A stretch of DNA of 64,000 nucleotides from Mesosutterella multiformis (GCF_003402575.1 NZ_BGZJ01000001.1:1-64000), one strand, 5' to 3'. Shown: positions 25,694 to 35,264, counted from the stretch's first letter. The notes: generated by a model from the sequence alone, not told the origin. A program made the numbers and translations.

Positions 25694-27036
25694 GAGGGTG
25701 TGTAATTTTTTGTGGGCGGCTCGTTCAAGGTTAATCGATGTAGGGGGTGATTCGGTCACCAAATAGCACAACCAATTCTCTCATAGCGGCACTCCAGTAT
25801 GGAGAAGGCCGCACCCATCTTTTCTCTACTTTCCGGATTGCCAGAAAGAGAAGTTTCAAAGCAGCCGTTTCAGTAGGGAAAGCAGCTCGGGTCTTAATTA
25901 CTTTTCTTAGATCCCGATTAAGGCTCTCTATGGCATTGGTTGTATAAATAAGTCTGCGGATATTTGGGGAAAAATCAAAGAAGGGGATCACCTTATCCCA
26001 GGAATCGATCCACTGTTTGGCGATGTAAGGGTATCTGAGCCCCAGTTCCGACTGTGCAAAAGCGTCCAGTTCCTTCCGCGCATCAGCCGCGTTTACGGCC
26101 CGGTAAATGGGCTTCAGCGCGCCGGCTACGGCCTTGTAATCCTTATATCCGACGAATTTCAGACTGTTCCTGATCAGGTGAACAATGCAGGTCTGCAGCA
26201 GAGTGTTGGGAAAGGCAGCTTCAAGCGCCTCCTTCATTCCCTTGAGTCCGTCTGTGACAGCAATCAGAATATCAGACACCCCCCTGTTTTTGAGTTCAGT
26301 GAAGACCTTAAGCCAATATTTTGCGCTTTCGTTATCAGCGACCCACATCCCCAAAACTTCCTTGCGGCCCTGGGCGTTTACGCCCAAGGCAAGATGGACC
26401 GCTTTCGGGGTAACAATGCCATTATCACCTCGGATTTTGACTCGAATAGCGTCAAAGAAAACAGTTGTATAAAACGGATCCAGAGGACGGTTCTGCCATT
26501 TTTCAACCTCAGGAAGGATGGCGTCCGTAACATCGCTGATAAATTCGGCACTGGTCTCCATACCGTATTCATCATAGAGAAAGCCTTGAATTTCCCGGGT
26601 TGAGAGCCCTCTGGCGTACAAGGCCAGAACCTTGTCCTCAAACCCCGCCAGCTGGCGTTTATGCTTAGGAACGACCCTCGGCTCAAACTCTCCCTTGCGG
26701 TCTCTGGGTACGTCAATACGGATATTTCCAAGGCTGGACGATTTGAGGGTTTTCGAACTATGCCCGTTACGCTCATTTTCGGTGACACGTTTACCGCCTC
26801 TTTCGTAACCGAGATGATTGGTCATTTCACCGTCAAGCATTTGAGTCAGCAGCCGACCGAGCATATGGGCCATAAGATTTTCCGCATCCTCTGCGGTATT
26901 AATCTCAAGCCCGGATTTCTTGGCGTTTTCTAAAATCTGTCCTGCAACACTATCCAAGGGGTCTGTCTTTCGTTTCATTTGAGGCTCCTCCAAGAGCAAT
27001 TATCTCAGAGTCACCCACAAAATTTTCCTCACCCTC
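25694..27036 (-). mobile_element. IS256-family element, copy B (intact)
   Basis: Identical in length and ends to copies A and C, and inserted in the YREK-type transposase gene in opposite orientation. A perfect 8-bp target repeat, TAAGCGGC, lies at 25686-25693 and 27037-27044. Confidence 0.95.
25731..26999 (-). CDS. IS256-family transposase, copy B
   Basis: A 422-aa intact mutator-type transposase, the same as copies A and C except for FFDAIRVKI in place of FFDSIRVKI next to the first catalytic Asp. The catalytic blocks VTDGLKGMKEAL and TTNAIESLNRDLRK are unchanged. Near-identity of the three copies points to recent spread. Confidence 0.95.
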   Translation of the reverse strand: MLLEEPQMKRKTDPLDSVAGQILENAKKSGLEINTAEDAENLMAHMLGRLLTQMLDGEMTNHLGYERGGKRVTENERNGHSSKTLKSSSLGNIRIDVPRDRKGEFEPRVVPKHKRQLAGFEDKVLALYARGLSTREIQGFLYDEYGMETSAEFISDVTDAILPEVEKWQNRPLDPFYTTVFFDAIRVKIRGDNGIVTPKAVHLALGVNAQGRKEVLGMWVADNESAKYWLKVFTELKNRGVSDILIAVTDGLKGMKEALEAAFPNTLLQTCIVHLIRNSLKFVGYKDYKAVAGALKPIYRAVNAADARKELDAFAQSELGLRYPYIAKQWIDSWDKVIPFFDFSPNIRRLIYTTNAIESLNRDLRKVIKTRAAFPTETAALKLLFLAIRKVEKRWVRPSPYWSAAMRELVVLFGDRITPYID

Positions 27037-28816
27037 TAAGCGGCTGGTTGAACAGGACGATGAATCCGTTAAATCTGGTTCACTCTCGCTGGATCAGCTG
27101 GGCTCTTTGGAAACAAAGCTGGCTGCAGAGTTTCCCGTTTATCACGCAATCGCCCAGGAGATCGGACTCACGGAAGATCTGGCTGCGGTTTGGGGTAAAG
27201 ACAAGGCCAATGCGGCGCTTTCTATCGCGTACCAATGGCTTCATACCGGATCCAATGCTGCTTACCTTTATGAATCCTGGTCAGTCAATAAGCTGCTGCC
27301 TTATTCCAGGGGTATTTCCAGTAAGGAAATGAGTGAGTTCTTCGCCAGTCTGACAGAGGTTTCGGGCTGGAGAAAGGACTTCTTCAACGCCCGTATTTCA
27401 AGACTGCCAGACAAAGAAATGCTGTCGTTTGACGCAACGGAAATCGCTGCCGAAGCCGCTGAGATTTCCTATGCTCAATACGGCATGGGAAAAGAAGGAG
27501 GGTACCAGCGCCAGCTCGGATTGATTCTCCTGGTTGGTCATGAGTCGCATATGCCGGTGCTCTTCAGAGTGCTTCCTGGAAACATTACCGATGTGACTAC
27601 GGTTCAGGACATGCTGTTCCGGTTTGATGAGATTACCGACAGCCGCAGAGTCTTTGGGGCGGTTGTTGATCGCGGTTATTTCTCTCTGGCCAATCTGGCC
27701 CGGTTTGTCGATGCAGGCAGCCGCGTCATTGTTGCGGCCAAGACTGATTCAATCTGGATTCAGGATGCCATTGAAACCGCTATGGAACACCTCTGGAGTA
27801 ATGCCGCCCGTATTCCAGGCGAACATTGCTGGGGCTGGACGGTTCCCGTCCACCCCGGTTTTGAAGACGGGGGCAATCGTAAACTCTGGGTTCATGTTTA
27901 TCGCAATGACTCGAAATCTCACACTGAAAATACAGCCTTCTACGACGAACTGGAATCGTTTCAGAAAGAGTGGCTTCGGTGGCGGCCGAACCACGAGGGT
28001 GACAGCTCGGAAACGTGTCCTCTTCTCAAGAGCCGGTGGATGAAATATTTCAAGCCGGGGATTGGCATCCCCGGCAGGACGCCTCTTGAACAGGATAACG
28101 ACGCGGTTGACGCTGCTACACGCTACTTCGGTATCTTCTGCAATGTCACCACGATGGAGTGTTCTGCCCGCGAAGCCATGACAACATACAGAGTTCGTGA
28201 TCTCATTGAAAAATCATTCAAGGGCGGCAAGACAAATATTGAATTGGATGTCGTGAGAGCTCATGGCGAGGCAACGATGGAAGGACGGTTCATCATCGGC
28301 TTTGCTGCCATGTCGATTCTCAACCGGCTCTATGTTTTGATGAAGCAAAAAACGTATACCGAAACCAAGAGCGGACTCAAAGAAATGCCGGCGCTTGCAG
28401 ACGAAATGACATTTAACGAGCTGAAAAACCGACTGGCCACGCCGCGGGTTATCTTTGACAGGAACGGGGTCGGTCATTGGCTTGAGGTTACCAAGCGGCA
28501 ACATGGCATTGCCGCTCGGCTTGGGTTCCCTGATTTGTATACGATGATCCCAGATTGGGCTGAAAAATAACCGAAACTATCGACTACGTATTTTTCCAGC
28601 CCAATTTAGATGGAAAGGGATAAGAGTAAAAACTGGGCACGTAGCCATTAGCAGCATTTTCCCATTCAAATAAAGCGGATAAGCAGTGAAGATCCTTCTA
28701 CCCGTCCCTATCCTGGGTAAAGTTTATCCCGTGAAATAACGATTCTTCTCAGCACCTTTGAGGAAAGGATCAGCACTTTGTAATGATATCTGGATTGACT
28801 CCGTTTTAAGACTTCC

Positions 28817-28855
28817 TAAAAAAAGCGGTCCCGGAAAGTTAATTCCGGGGCCGCT
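28817..28855 (-). terminator. Intrinsic terminator of the second dcuC
   Basis: AGCGGTCCCGGAA (28824-28836) pairs with TTCCGGGGCCGCT (28843-28855) with one weak position. A run of A residues (T on the minus strand) lies at 28818-28824. Confidence 0.85.
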
Positions 28856-28880
28856 CACTCTGTGTGCCGGTTTTAGATTT

Positions 28881-30203
28881 TTAGAAGAAGTACATCCCGG
28901 CGGTTACTACAATCAAGGCAAGGACACAGGGAAGCGCTGTGCGTTTCACCACTTCCATCGGATTCACATGCGCGATGCCGCAAAGAACAATCAACCCCCC
29001 GGCAATCGGGGAAATCGTGCGGCCGATACCGGCCGAAAGCTGAGCTACAGCGCCAAGCTGAACAATGGTCATACCGAAATCAGCCGCATGAGGCGTGATC
29101 GCTTCATTAAAAGCGAGAGCTGCCGCATTTCCTGATCCGCAGACAATAGCCATGATGAATGGTCCAAGAACAGCTGACGCCATAGCGACGGACTGCGACC
29201 CTTTCATGGCATCAATCAGAGAACCGGTAAGGCCGATTGACTTCATACCTGCGGCAAAAAGCGATGCCGCAGCGATCAGGATCACAACATTATTGAATCC
29301 ATCCCCTGCCCCCTTGCAGAACTGCTTCGACACTTCACCCGGATCCTGTTTATGCAGAATGGCAACAATCAGGCCAAGAGCCGTGCCGATCAGCATGCAG
29401 ACCGGTACCGAGAAGGTTTTCGTCGGGAGCCAGCCCACTTCCTTTGAGGCAATCACCAGAAGGAAAAGCGGGACAATCGGAATGATTGCCATGATCGGGT
29501 TGATATGGAAATTCTTCAGATCCACCTGGGCGTCTTCCGGGCGGAAATCAGCGGTTCCAACTCCTTCCTTGATGAAGTGACTGAGAATCGCAAGCGTGAT
29601 CGCAGCAACCACCGCACCGCAGGCCGCGGGGAGCGCTTCACTGAAAATCACGATCATCGCGTCAGGTGACGAAATCTCACCCGCCTTGAACGCAATATCC
29701 GCCACCTGGGGGTTGAACATCAGTCCCGGGCTGATCGCGGAACCCCAGGTTCCGAGGAACACAGCGGCCGCGGCCATAACCGGGTTCACGCGAAGAGCGA
29801 TAAGAGAAGGAATCAGGAGCACGCCAACGGCAGCGGCAACGCCTGCGGCTGACGGAAGCACGATATTCAGAAGCCAGGTGATGATGGCAGCCCCTGGAAT
29901 CACAATCGCTGGCACATGAGTCAAAGGTCTCACGAGCGCATTAACGAGATGATCAGAGCAGTGCGTGTAAGTCATCACAGCGCCAAACCCCATCACGGTC
30001 ACAATAGTCGGCACGAGCCCGCCATTCACCAGCTGCTTCACGAAGGCATCCACAGCGGTGCCGATCGTGACATTGGATCCCGCAGCGAGCCAGCCGATCC
30101 CGGCCATCAGAATGCCTGACAGCGCCAGAACCAGTCTTGCCTCATAGTTCTTGTAAATCAGATAGAAGGTCAGAATGACAATCGCCAATCCAATCCAGAT
30201 CAT
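28881..30203 (-). CDS. DcuC-family C4-dicarboxylate carrier, second copy
   Basis: A 440-aa inner-membrane carrier of the DcuC family, clearly related to but diverged from the protein at 6388-7755. The start ATG 30203 follows AGGAGA and gives MIWIGLAIVILTFYLIYKNY, a natural TM1; the frame is open upstream but not needed. Family landmarks are LPSAAGVAAAVGVLLIPSLI, the VCGSGNAAALAFNEAITPHA block and LSAGIGRTISPIAGGLIVL. It would move C4-dicarboxylates or related anions across the inner membrane. It lies 91 bp downstream of an amidohydrolase gene on the same strand, repeating the carrier-plus-hydrolase arrangement of dcuC-iadA. Confidence 0.88.
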   Translation of the reverse strand: MIWIGLAIVILTFYLIYKNYEARLVLALSGILMAGIGWLAAGSNVTIGTAVDAFVKQLVNGGLVPTIVTVMGFGAVMTYTHCSDHLVNALVRPLTHVPAIVIPGAAIITWLLNIVLPSAAGVAAAVGVLLIPSLIALRVNPVMAAAAVFLGTWGSAISPGLMFNPQVADIAFKAGEISSPDAMIVIFSEALPAACGAVVAAITLAILSHFIKEGVGTADFRPEDAQVDLKNFHINPIMAIIPIVPLFLLVIASKEVGWLPTKTFSVPVCMLIGTALGLIVAILHKQDPGEVSKQFCKGAGDGFNNVVILIAAASLFAAGMKSIGLTGSLIDAMKGSQSVAMASAVLGPFIMAIVCGSGNAAALAFNEAITPHAADFGMTIVQLGAVAQLSAGIGRTISPIAGGLIVLCGIAHVNPMEVVKRTALPCVLALIVVTAGMYFF

Positions 30204-30294
30204 GATGTGTTCTCCTGGTATTAATTTTTGGCAGCCCGGAAAATTCGGAATCGGCTGCAGCTTTGCTTCTCTCTTACGTCGGTTGATTCTTTTT

Positions 30295-31695
30295 TCAGCG
30301 ATTCCAGCGGGTTTTAAGCAGCGTTCTGACATCCACTACCCTGGATGGGAGACCAAACCTCCGTACCGCATCCGCTCCGTCAGGTGTCGTCACGATGGTT
30401 CCGCCTCTCGCCACGACCTTTCCTTCCTCAAGCACAGGCTGTCCGGAAATAAAGGTCGACACGGCTTCTCTTGATACCGGATCCGCGATCGTTATATCGG
30501 CATCAGCACCGGCCGAAAAGTGACCTTTGGATGTCAGCCCCAGGCGGCAGGCCGTCTCGTAACTCGACTTCAGAACGAATTCCTGCAGTGTGAGAGCCCC
30601 GAAATCAACAAGCAGAAGCCCGTTTTTCAGGATGACATTTCGGGGAATTCCGCCGCCGTCGGTACAGAAGGAATTGACGAGAAAGGTTCCATCCTGCTTC
30701 TTCTGCGTAGCGAAATAGAAACGCGATAAAGCCGGGTTTACTTTGAAACTCACCGGCACATCCATACCGCGGGCTTTCAGGATCTCAATTCCCTTCTCAG
30801 GGGATGCCAGCGTGACAAATCCATCTACCACTTCGTGGACCGCGGCATAACCGTCTGCTACGGCCTTCAGAATGCCTTCTGCGCTGACGTCATACCCGTG
30901 GCTTTTCAGACATGACCTCGTAACACCGCTCTCAGGGACATCATCCCGGCATTTGGCACTGCAGCCGTTGATAGGAGAGAGGTAGGACTCGGTCTCAATC
31001 TCAGGGTGACGGCTGAGAAGGTCTGCGGTTTCCCGGATTTCGTCCTCAAGCGGCTCGACATTGCCGCGGCAGTATGCGTTGATATGGGCAAGATGAAACG
31101 GGCGGCCTTCTGCTGCCGCAATAACTTCCCGGACCCCTTCAAGATTGGAACCATGCTCGGTTGAACCCGCGTGGATAGCGAGGAAGGTATACGAGTCGCA
31201 GCAGATCCGGATCAGGCGCTTCATCGCGTCCGGGGTCATGGGATAGTGCCCGCCAAGAAGTTTCACCCCATAAGCACCGGATTCCAGAGACTCCTGGATC
31301 GCCCGTTTCAGCTCGTCATCCGAGGGATCTGTTCCTGAAATATTGAGCCCCGGCTTCAGCTGCTGCAGCACCGCGATCGTGAGCCCCGCCCCTTCCCGCT
31401 TCATGCCTTCAAAGACCGTTTCAAGGGGCCCCGCCATTTCCATCGCGGTCGTGACACCGGCCTTAGCCATCATGCGAAATGCTGAACTTCCCCCGAGCCA
31501 GGAACTCGCGTGCATATGACTATCGATAACACCCGGAATGACAATCAGCCCTGATGCCTCAATAATCCGAGCGGCTGCCGGAACGTCAGTCCCCAAATAC
31601 GCAATCCTTCCATCCTGAACCCCCAGGTTCAGGATGCGATCGGTATGGTTCTTCCAATCAGCAACACGACCGCCCTTGATCAGCAAATCCAGCAT
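30295..31695 (-). CDS. Amidohydrolase-superfamily enzyme (D-aminoacylase/dihydroorotase-like)
   Basis: A 466-aa cytoplasmic metal-dependent hydrolase. Landmarks are PGVIDSHMHASSW with the first metal His pair (about residues 55-67), YGVKLLGGH with a Lys that may be carboxylated to bridge metals, FLAIHAGST and HLAHINAY with further His ligands. The C-terminal beta domain contains GHFSAGADADITIADP. The family includes D-aminoacylases, hydantoinases, dihydroorotases and cyclic-amide hydrolases; the substrate cannot be told. The DcuC-type carrier 91 bp downstream suggests a product or substrate that is a dicarboxylate, for example an N-substituted or cyclic aspartate derivative (inference). A divergent LysR gene and a palindrome lie upstream, as is typical for a regulator of this operon. 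Confidence 0.82.
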   Translation of the reverse strand: MLDLLIKGGRVADWKNHTDRILNLGVQDGRIAYLGTDVPAAARIIEASGLIVIPGVIDSHMHASSWLGGSSAFRMMAKAGVTTAMEMAGPLETVFEGMKREGAGLTIAVLQQLKPGLNISGTDPSDDELKRAIQESLESGAYGVKLLGGHYPMTPDAMKRLIRICCDSYTFLAIHAGSTEHGSNLEGVREVIAAAEGRPFHLAHINAYCRGNVEPLEDEIRETADLLSRHPEIETESYLSPINGCSAKCRDDVPESGVTRSCLKSHGYDVSAEGILKAVADGYAAVHEVVDGFVTLASPEKGIEILKARGMDVPVSFKVNPALSRFYFATQKKQDGTFLVNSFCTDGGGIPRNVILKNGLLLVDFGALTLQEFVLKSSYETACRLGLTSKGHFSAGADADITIADPVSREAVSTFISGQPVLEEGKVVARGGTIVTTPDGADAVRRFGLPSRVVDVRTLLKTRWNR

Positions 31696-31797
31696 TTTCT
31701 CTTCCTCTACGGGACACTGCGGTTCTTCCCGACTGTTTTATTTGAGAAATGCTAGGGATAGCTAATTCTTTTGGCTAATACTTTTTATATGAGGAAT

Positions 31798-31817
31798 AAT
31801 TAGGACACTTCCTAATT
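31798..31817. promoter_or_regulatory. Palindrome in the LysR/amidohydrolase divergent region
   Basis: AATTAGG (31798-31804), six bases, then CCTAATT (31811-31817) form a perfect inverted repeat 23 bp before the LysR start and 100 bp before the amidohydrolase start. Half-related GCTAATT and GGCTAAT motifs lie just to its left (31770-31778). This is a good candidate for the LysR binding site controlling both directions. Confidence 0.6.
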
Positions 31818-31840
31818 CATTCCTTTCAGGAGTTCTCTTC

Positions 31841-32785
31841 ATGCGAAGCCGAATTCTTCATCATTTAGAGGCGATTCTTAAAACTGGCTCCATTGCGGAG
31901 GCCTCCCGCCAGTATTTCATTGCTCAGCCTTCGCTTTCCCAATTCGTAAAACGCCTTGAAGAGGAACACCGCATTACGATATTCGACCGATCGCAGTCAC
32001 CCTGGGTGCTAACGCCGGAAGGCCGGTACTTTCTGGAAACAGAAAGGAGAATTGACGCAATCCGACGCGAGCGCGAGCAGTATCTTGAGGATCTTCAGGG
32101 GGGAGCGGCTGGCGAACTGCTGATTGGCTCCACTCCTTACCGGTCTGAAACCATTCTCAGCCGGATTCTTCCGGAATTCGCGAGACGATTTCCCAAGATC
32201 CAGCTCCGGATTACAGAAGGAACCACGAAAGGAATTGCAGATGCTGTCGCATCCGGTGCCGTGGACTGCGGTTTTGTTGTGTCGCCGATGGTGACTTCTG
32301 AACTCGATTCCGTAGTTGTCACCCACGAAGCCGTCTGGGTCGCTCTTCCGCTCACCCACCCGCTTGCCAGAAATCAGCCTCATCCAGTCCAATTCCCGCT
32401 TCCCGAAATTTCATTTGCCTTACTGCGGGATACACCGTTCATCATCATGAAACCGGGGCAGGCATTCCATAACTACTTTGAGTCACTCTGCCGAAAGTTT
32501 TCGATAGAACCCCGGGTGACGCTAGAAAACCAATCCATCACAACGGTTCCTGCCTTGGTCGCGGCTGGTGTCGGCGCTGCGCTGGTCCCTGAAACCATAA
32601 AAGAACAACTGCTCAGTCTTCCCCTGGCTCTCTTTTCCCTTGGCAGTGAACTTCACGAAAGCCGCCTCTGCCTCGTAAAGAAACATGGCCGCTATGTTTC
32701 CACACCGACCAAGCTTTTTTATCGGACTGTGACAGAGGTTCTGAACCTTCCGGAAGATGAACAGAAAGATGCCGAATGGCTCTGA
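31841..32785 (+). CDS. LysR-type regulator, divergent to amidohydrolase-dcuC
   Basis: A 314-aa LysR-family regulator with an N-terminal helix-turn-helix (LHHLEAILKTGSIAEASRQY and AQPSLSQFVKRLEEE, about residues 6-45) and a periplasmic-binding-protein-like effector domain from about residue 92 (GELLIGSTPYRSETILSRIL). ATG 31841 follows TTTCAGGAGTTC. It is transcribed away from the amidohydrolase-dcuC pair across 145 bp holding a palindrome, so it most likely senses the substrate of that pathway and controls the operon. The effector is unknown. Confidence 0.9.
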   Translation: MRSRILHHLEAILKTGSIAEASRQYFIAQPSLSQFVKRLEEEHRITIFDRSQSPWVLTPEGRYFLETERRIDAIRREREQYLEDLQGGAAGELLIGSTPYRSETILSRILPEFARRFPKIQLRITEGTTKGIADAVASGAVDCGFVVSPMVTSELDSVVVTHEAVWVALPLTHPLARNQPHPVQFPLPEISFALLRDTPFIIMKPGQAFHNYFESLCRKFSIEPRVTLENQSITTVPALVAAGVGAALVPETIKEQLLSLPLALFSLGSELHESRLCLVKKHGRYVSTPTKLFYRTVTEVLNLPEDEQKDAEWL

Positions 32786-33078
32786 TACAGGCACTAAAAT
32801 TCTTGCTTTGAGATCAAATAGGTAGCCGGGAGCCTCAGCCGCATAATTTTCACTGATTCGGAAAAACAACAATTAATTGTTTAATAACAGGGTATTAGAC
32901 ATTAAATACAAATAAGTTGTTTTACAGCATTAAATAAAACACGCTTTAATTTGATCTTTCATCAATTTTTAACCGGATATTAATAATAATTAGTAATTTT
33001 TATTTATATTTTATTTTACAACTTAACATCTTTTTAATAAGTTGAACGCCGTACTAAAAGATGTTTTTTTAATACACA
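32786..33078. other. AT-rich intergenic, no gene seen
   Basis: About 290 bp of AT-rich sequence between the LysR stop and the GntR terminator. No coding frame or RNA is recognised. Confidence 0.5.
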
Positions 33079-33104
33079 AAAAAACCTCTCCGAAGAGAGG
33101 TTTT
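33078..33104 (-). terminator. Intrinsic terminator of the GntR gene
   Basis: AAAACCTCTC (33081-33090), loop CGAA, GAGAGGTTTT (33095-33104). It is symmetrical with T-runs both ways and lies 24 bp after the GntR stop. Confidence 0.9.
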
Positions 33105-33128
33105 CTGTACTTGCGGATGATGACGCTG

Positions 33129-33893
33129 TTAAGCGAGGACAGAGGTCCTTTCGGTCAGCCCCTGAACCTGAGCCGCCTGCTTATTCGGCATGATCGAATC
33201 GCGGGCGTTCTGGATGTGGAGGAGCATTGCGGCGCTCGCCTGCGTGGCATTACCTGAAAGGATTGCATTGAGAACCCAGCCATGTTCTTCGGTCAGAATC
33301 TCAACATGACGCTTCTTATGCGCTTCAAAGATCTTTGTAATCAGGAACATGCTCTGTTTCATTTCAGAGAGAAGCCTTTCCAGACTCTCATAGTAGAAAT
33401 GATTGTGAGCAGCCGCGGCGATTGCTAGATGAAACGCGCAGTCGCGGTCCATATCGCTTTCCTCTTCCTTGGAGGCCTCACCGGTGGTGTTCTTATAGTA
33501 GTCGTCCACCACGTGGTAATAGGCTTTCTGGATCCGCTCGCGGTCTTCCGCTGTCGCGCGTTCAGCCGCGAGTCTTGCGATCTCGCTTTCCAAATGCGCA
33601 CGGTATTCGTAAAACTGGTTGATATCGCTCCAGTTATCGACCTGATCAATCTTCACGGCGCCCTGACTCGTGCGGATCACATAGGATCCGGAGCCCTGGC
33701 GGGACTGAATGATGCCTTCGGTACGCAGCTGGGCAAGGGCAATACGCACAACCGGACGCGACACGCCGAATTCCTTAGCTAACCTCTCTTCGGGGGGAAG
33801 CTTCGCACCGATCGCATACAGGTTATCTACGCAGATCTGCTGGAGCAGCTGCTGATATACGTAGTTGCCAAGTGAGGGGGCAGGTTTAGTCAT
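33129..33893 (-). CDS. GntR-family regulator with FCD domain
   Basis: A 254-aa regulator. The winged helix-turn-helix covers about residues 10-75, with LPPEERLAKEFGVSRPVVRI and EGIIQSRQGSGSYV. The FCD effector domain follows, with EYRAHLESEIARLAAERAT and the metal-binding pattern containing DCAFHLAIAAAAHNHF, then a C-terminal EEHGWVLNAILSGNATQASA helix pair. Such proteins usually repress organic-acid or sugar-acid uptake genes and bind palindromes like the one 13 bp upstream of its start. No target operon is adjacent: the divergent side holds only a very short frame and then IS30 copy 3. Confidence 0.9.
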   Translation of the reverse strand: MTKPAPSLGNYVYQQLLQQICVDNLYAIGAKLPPEERLAKEFGVSRPVVRIALAQLRTEGIIQSRQGSGSYVIRTSQGAVKIDQVDNWSDINQFYEYRAHLESEIARLAAERATAEDRERIQKAYYHVVDDYYKNTTGEASKEEESDMDRDCAFHLAIAAAAHNHFYYESLERLLSEMKQSMFLITKIFEAHKKRHVEILTEEHGWVLNAILSGNATQASAAMLLHIQNARDSIMPNKQAAQVQGLTERTSVLA

Positions 33894-33905
33894 GGCATTT
33901 CCTTT

Positions 33906-33922
33906 CTTGTCTTACAGACAAG
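33906..33922. promoter_or_regulatory. Candidate GntR operator in its own leader
   Basis: CTTGTCT, TAC, AGACAAG form a perfect 7-3-7 palindrome just upstream of the GntR start codon. The form matches FCD-type GntR operators and its place suggests autoregulation. Confidence 0.6.
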
Positions 33923-34268
33923 CGGGAATTATTTTTTAAACTTGTAATATTAATTTGTAAAGTATTAAAACTGCTCTGATGACCGGGAACGACACTTATC
34001 GTCTCATCGCAGGGCAAAGAATTTTACCCCGAAAAGTCGGTGGCTGTCATCAGGTAAGGAGCTATGAAACTTAGAAAAAAACTGACAAATATTTATTTTT
34101 TCCGATTTTTCAAAACCAATTTTGATTTTCTTCAGGCGGAAGCTCCCTGATCTTCACTGAAGTGTTGGCAGTATGAAAAACTTTCAGTATTTCAAAATTT
34201 TATGTGTATGACGTGAAAACTTAGCTGAAAATCTCACTGCTTCCTTACAACTTCATTATTTCATGTCT
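33923..34268. other. Intergenic between GntR and IS30 copy 3
   Basis: About 345 bp, AT-rich. It holds one short frame with a ribosome-binding site (34064-34150) and nothing else I can identify. Confidence 0.4.
34064..34150 (+). CDS. Possible 28-residue small protein
   Basis: ATG 34064 follows AAGGAGCT at good spacing and opens 28 codons rich in Lys, Phe and Asn (MKLRKKLTNIYFFRFF at the start) before TGA. There is no homology I can name. It lies divergent from the GntR gene, where its target would be expected. It could equally be the beginning of a lost gene or chance. Confidence 0.2.
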   Translation: MKLRKKLTNIYFFRFFKTNFDFLQAEAP

Positions 34269-35264
34269 GGTGAATTATCAAATCAAGTGCAAAGTTACTG
34301 AATAAAAGACTTCAGCCGGACACTTCCAATTGAGACGTTTTCTGGGTCTGAAATTCAGAGCATTGAACCGTTTCTGAACTTCTGCCTGAGAAATTTTATC
34401 GATACTCATTCCTTTTGGGAAAAAGTCTCTAAGAAGTCCGTTTGTATTTTCATTACTTCCTTTCTCCCATGGATGATGAGGCAAGCAGAAATACACTTTG
34501 GTTCTGAGATCTTTCTCCAGTTTTTCAGCCCAGGAAAATTCTTTTCCGCGATCTACGGTAATCGTACGCAGATCCTTATCTGACAGAGATTTCTCAATTA
34601 CGGCAGACACATCGGCCGCAGTCTTGGAAGCGGTTTTCCCGCCACAGAGAAAGCCGGACTTCCTATCGACCAGAGTCGTGAGGCAGGCTCCGCCCTTTTT
34701 TCCGATGACGGTATCGCCTTCCCAATCCCCCAGGCGAGATCTGTTCTGAGCTTCCAGGGGTCGCTCTTCAATGCTGTGAGTGATCTGGATCTTTCCTCGC
34801 CTCTCGGTCATGCCTTTACGGTGACGCGTTTTACCGTGGTGTCGCAGGTGTCGGGACATCTTTCGGCCATCCACAAAGCGATCCAGAAAGCCAGAATTGA
34901 TTCCTCGGTAGATTGTCGTGGCGCTGATCCTTAGATTCGGCAGCTCCTTTCTGAGACGGTATTGAATCTGCTCCGGAGACCAGAATTTCTTAACCAGCAG
35001 ATTTGAGACAATCCTTGTCAGCAACGAGTCAGACTTCAGAATGTTTCTCTTTCCGCAATGCTTTCTCTGTCTCTGATATCGGGCCTGCGCGGCACAGGGA
35101 TCATAGGCAGCTGAAGCCCCATCCTGGGCCGATACAGCCTTGTTTCGCTTCAGTTCGCGGGAGATCGTAGAAACATTTTTCCCAATCGCACATGCAATTT
35201 CAGACAGGGATTTGCCTGAAATCGTTAAAGCCGAAATAAATACTCTGTCCCGAAGAGTAAGATG

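Larger units (their letters stand above)
25456..28570 (+). pseudogene. IS1634/IS4-like transposase, interrupted by IS256 copy B
   Basis: The N-terminal part (ATG 25456 after AGAGAGG; ATG 25438 is also possible) contains VIRVVERLYYWDKEKHRGCEKR and ends at the IS256 insertion in the KRGGVKR stretch. The rest resumes at 27037 and runs to 28570. The core has MLSFDATEI (first Asp), GAVVDRGYFS (second Asp) and YRVRDLIEKSFKGGK, an exact Y-2-R-3-E-6-K signature of IS4-superfamily transposases. Joined, the protein would be about 590 aa. The 3' part alone (from 27107) is open but lacks the N-terminal domain. Confidence 0.88.
25326..28611 (+). mobile_element. YREK-type (IS1634/IS4-like) element, split by IS256 copy B
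   Basis: Approximate limits come from the inverted repeat ATCTAAATT at 25326 and its complement ending near 28611, flanked by a possible GGAA repeat; the ends are less certain than for the other elements. It encodes one transposase on the plus strand, which is interrupted at codon level by IS256 copy B (25694-27036). The 8-bp repeat TAAGCGGC (25686-25693 and 27037-27044) marks that insertion. It differs clearly from the other YREK-type element at 60040-61848. Confidence 0.75.
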
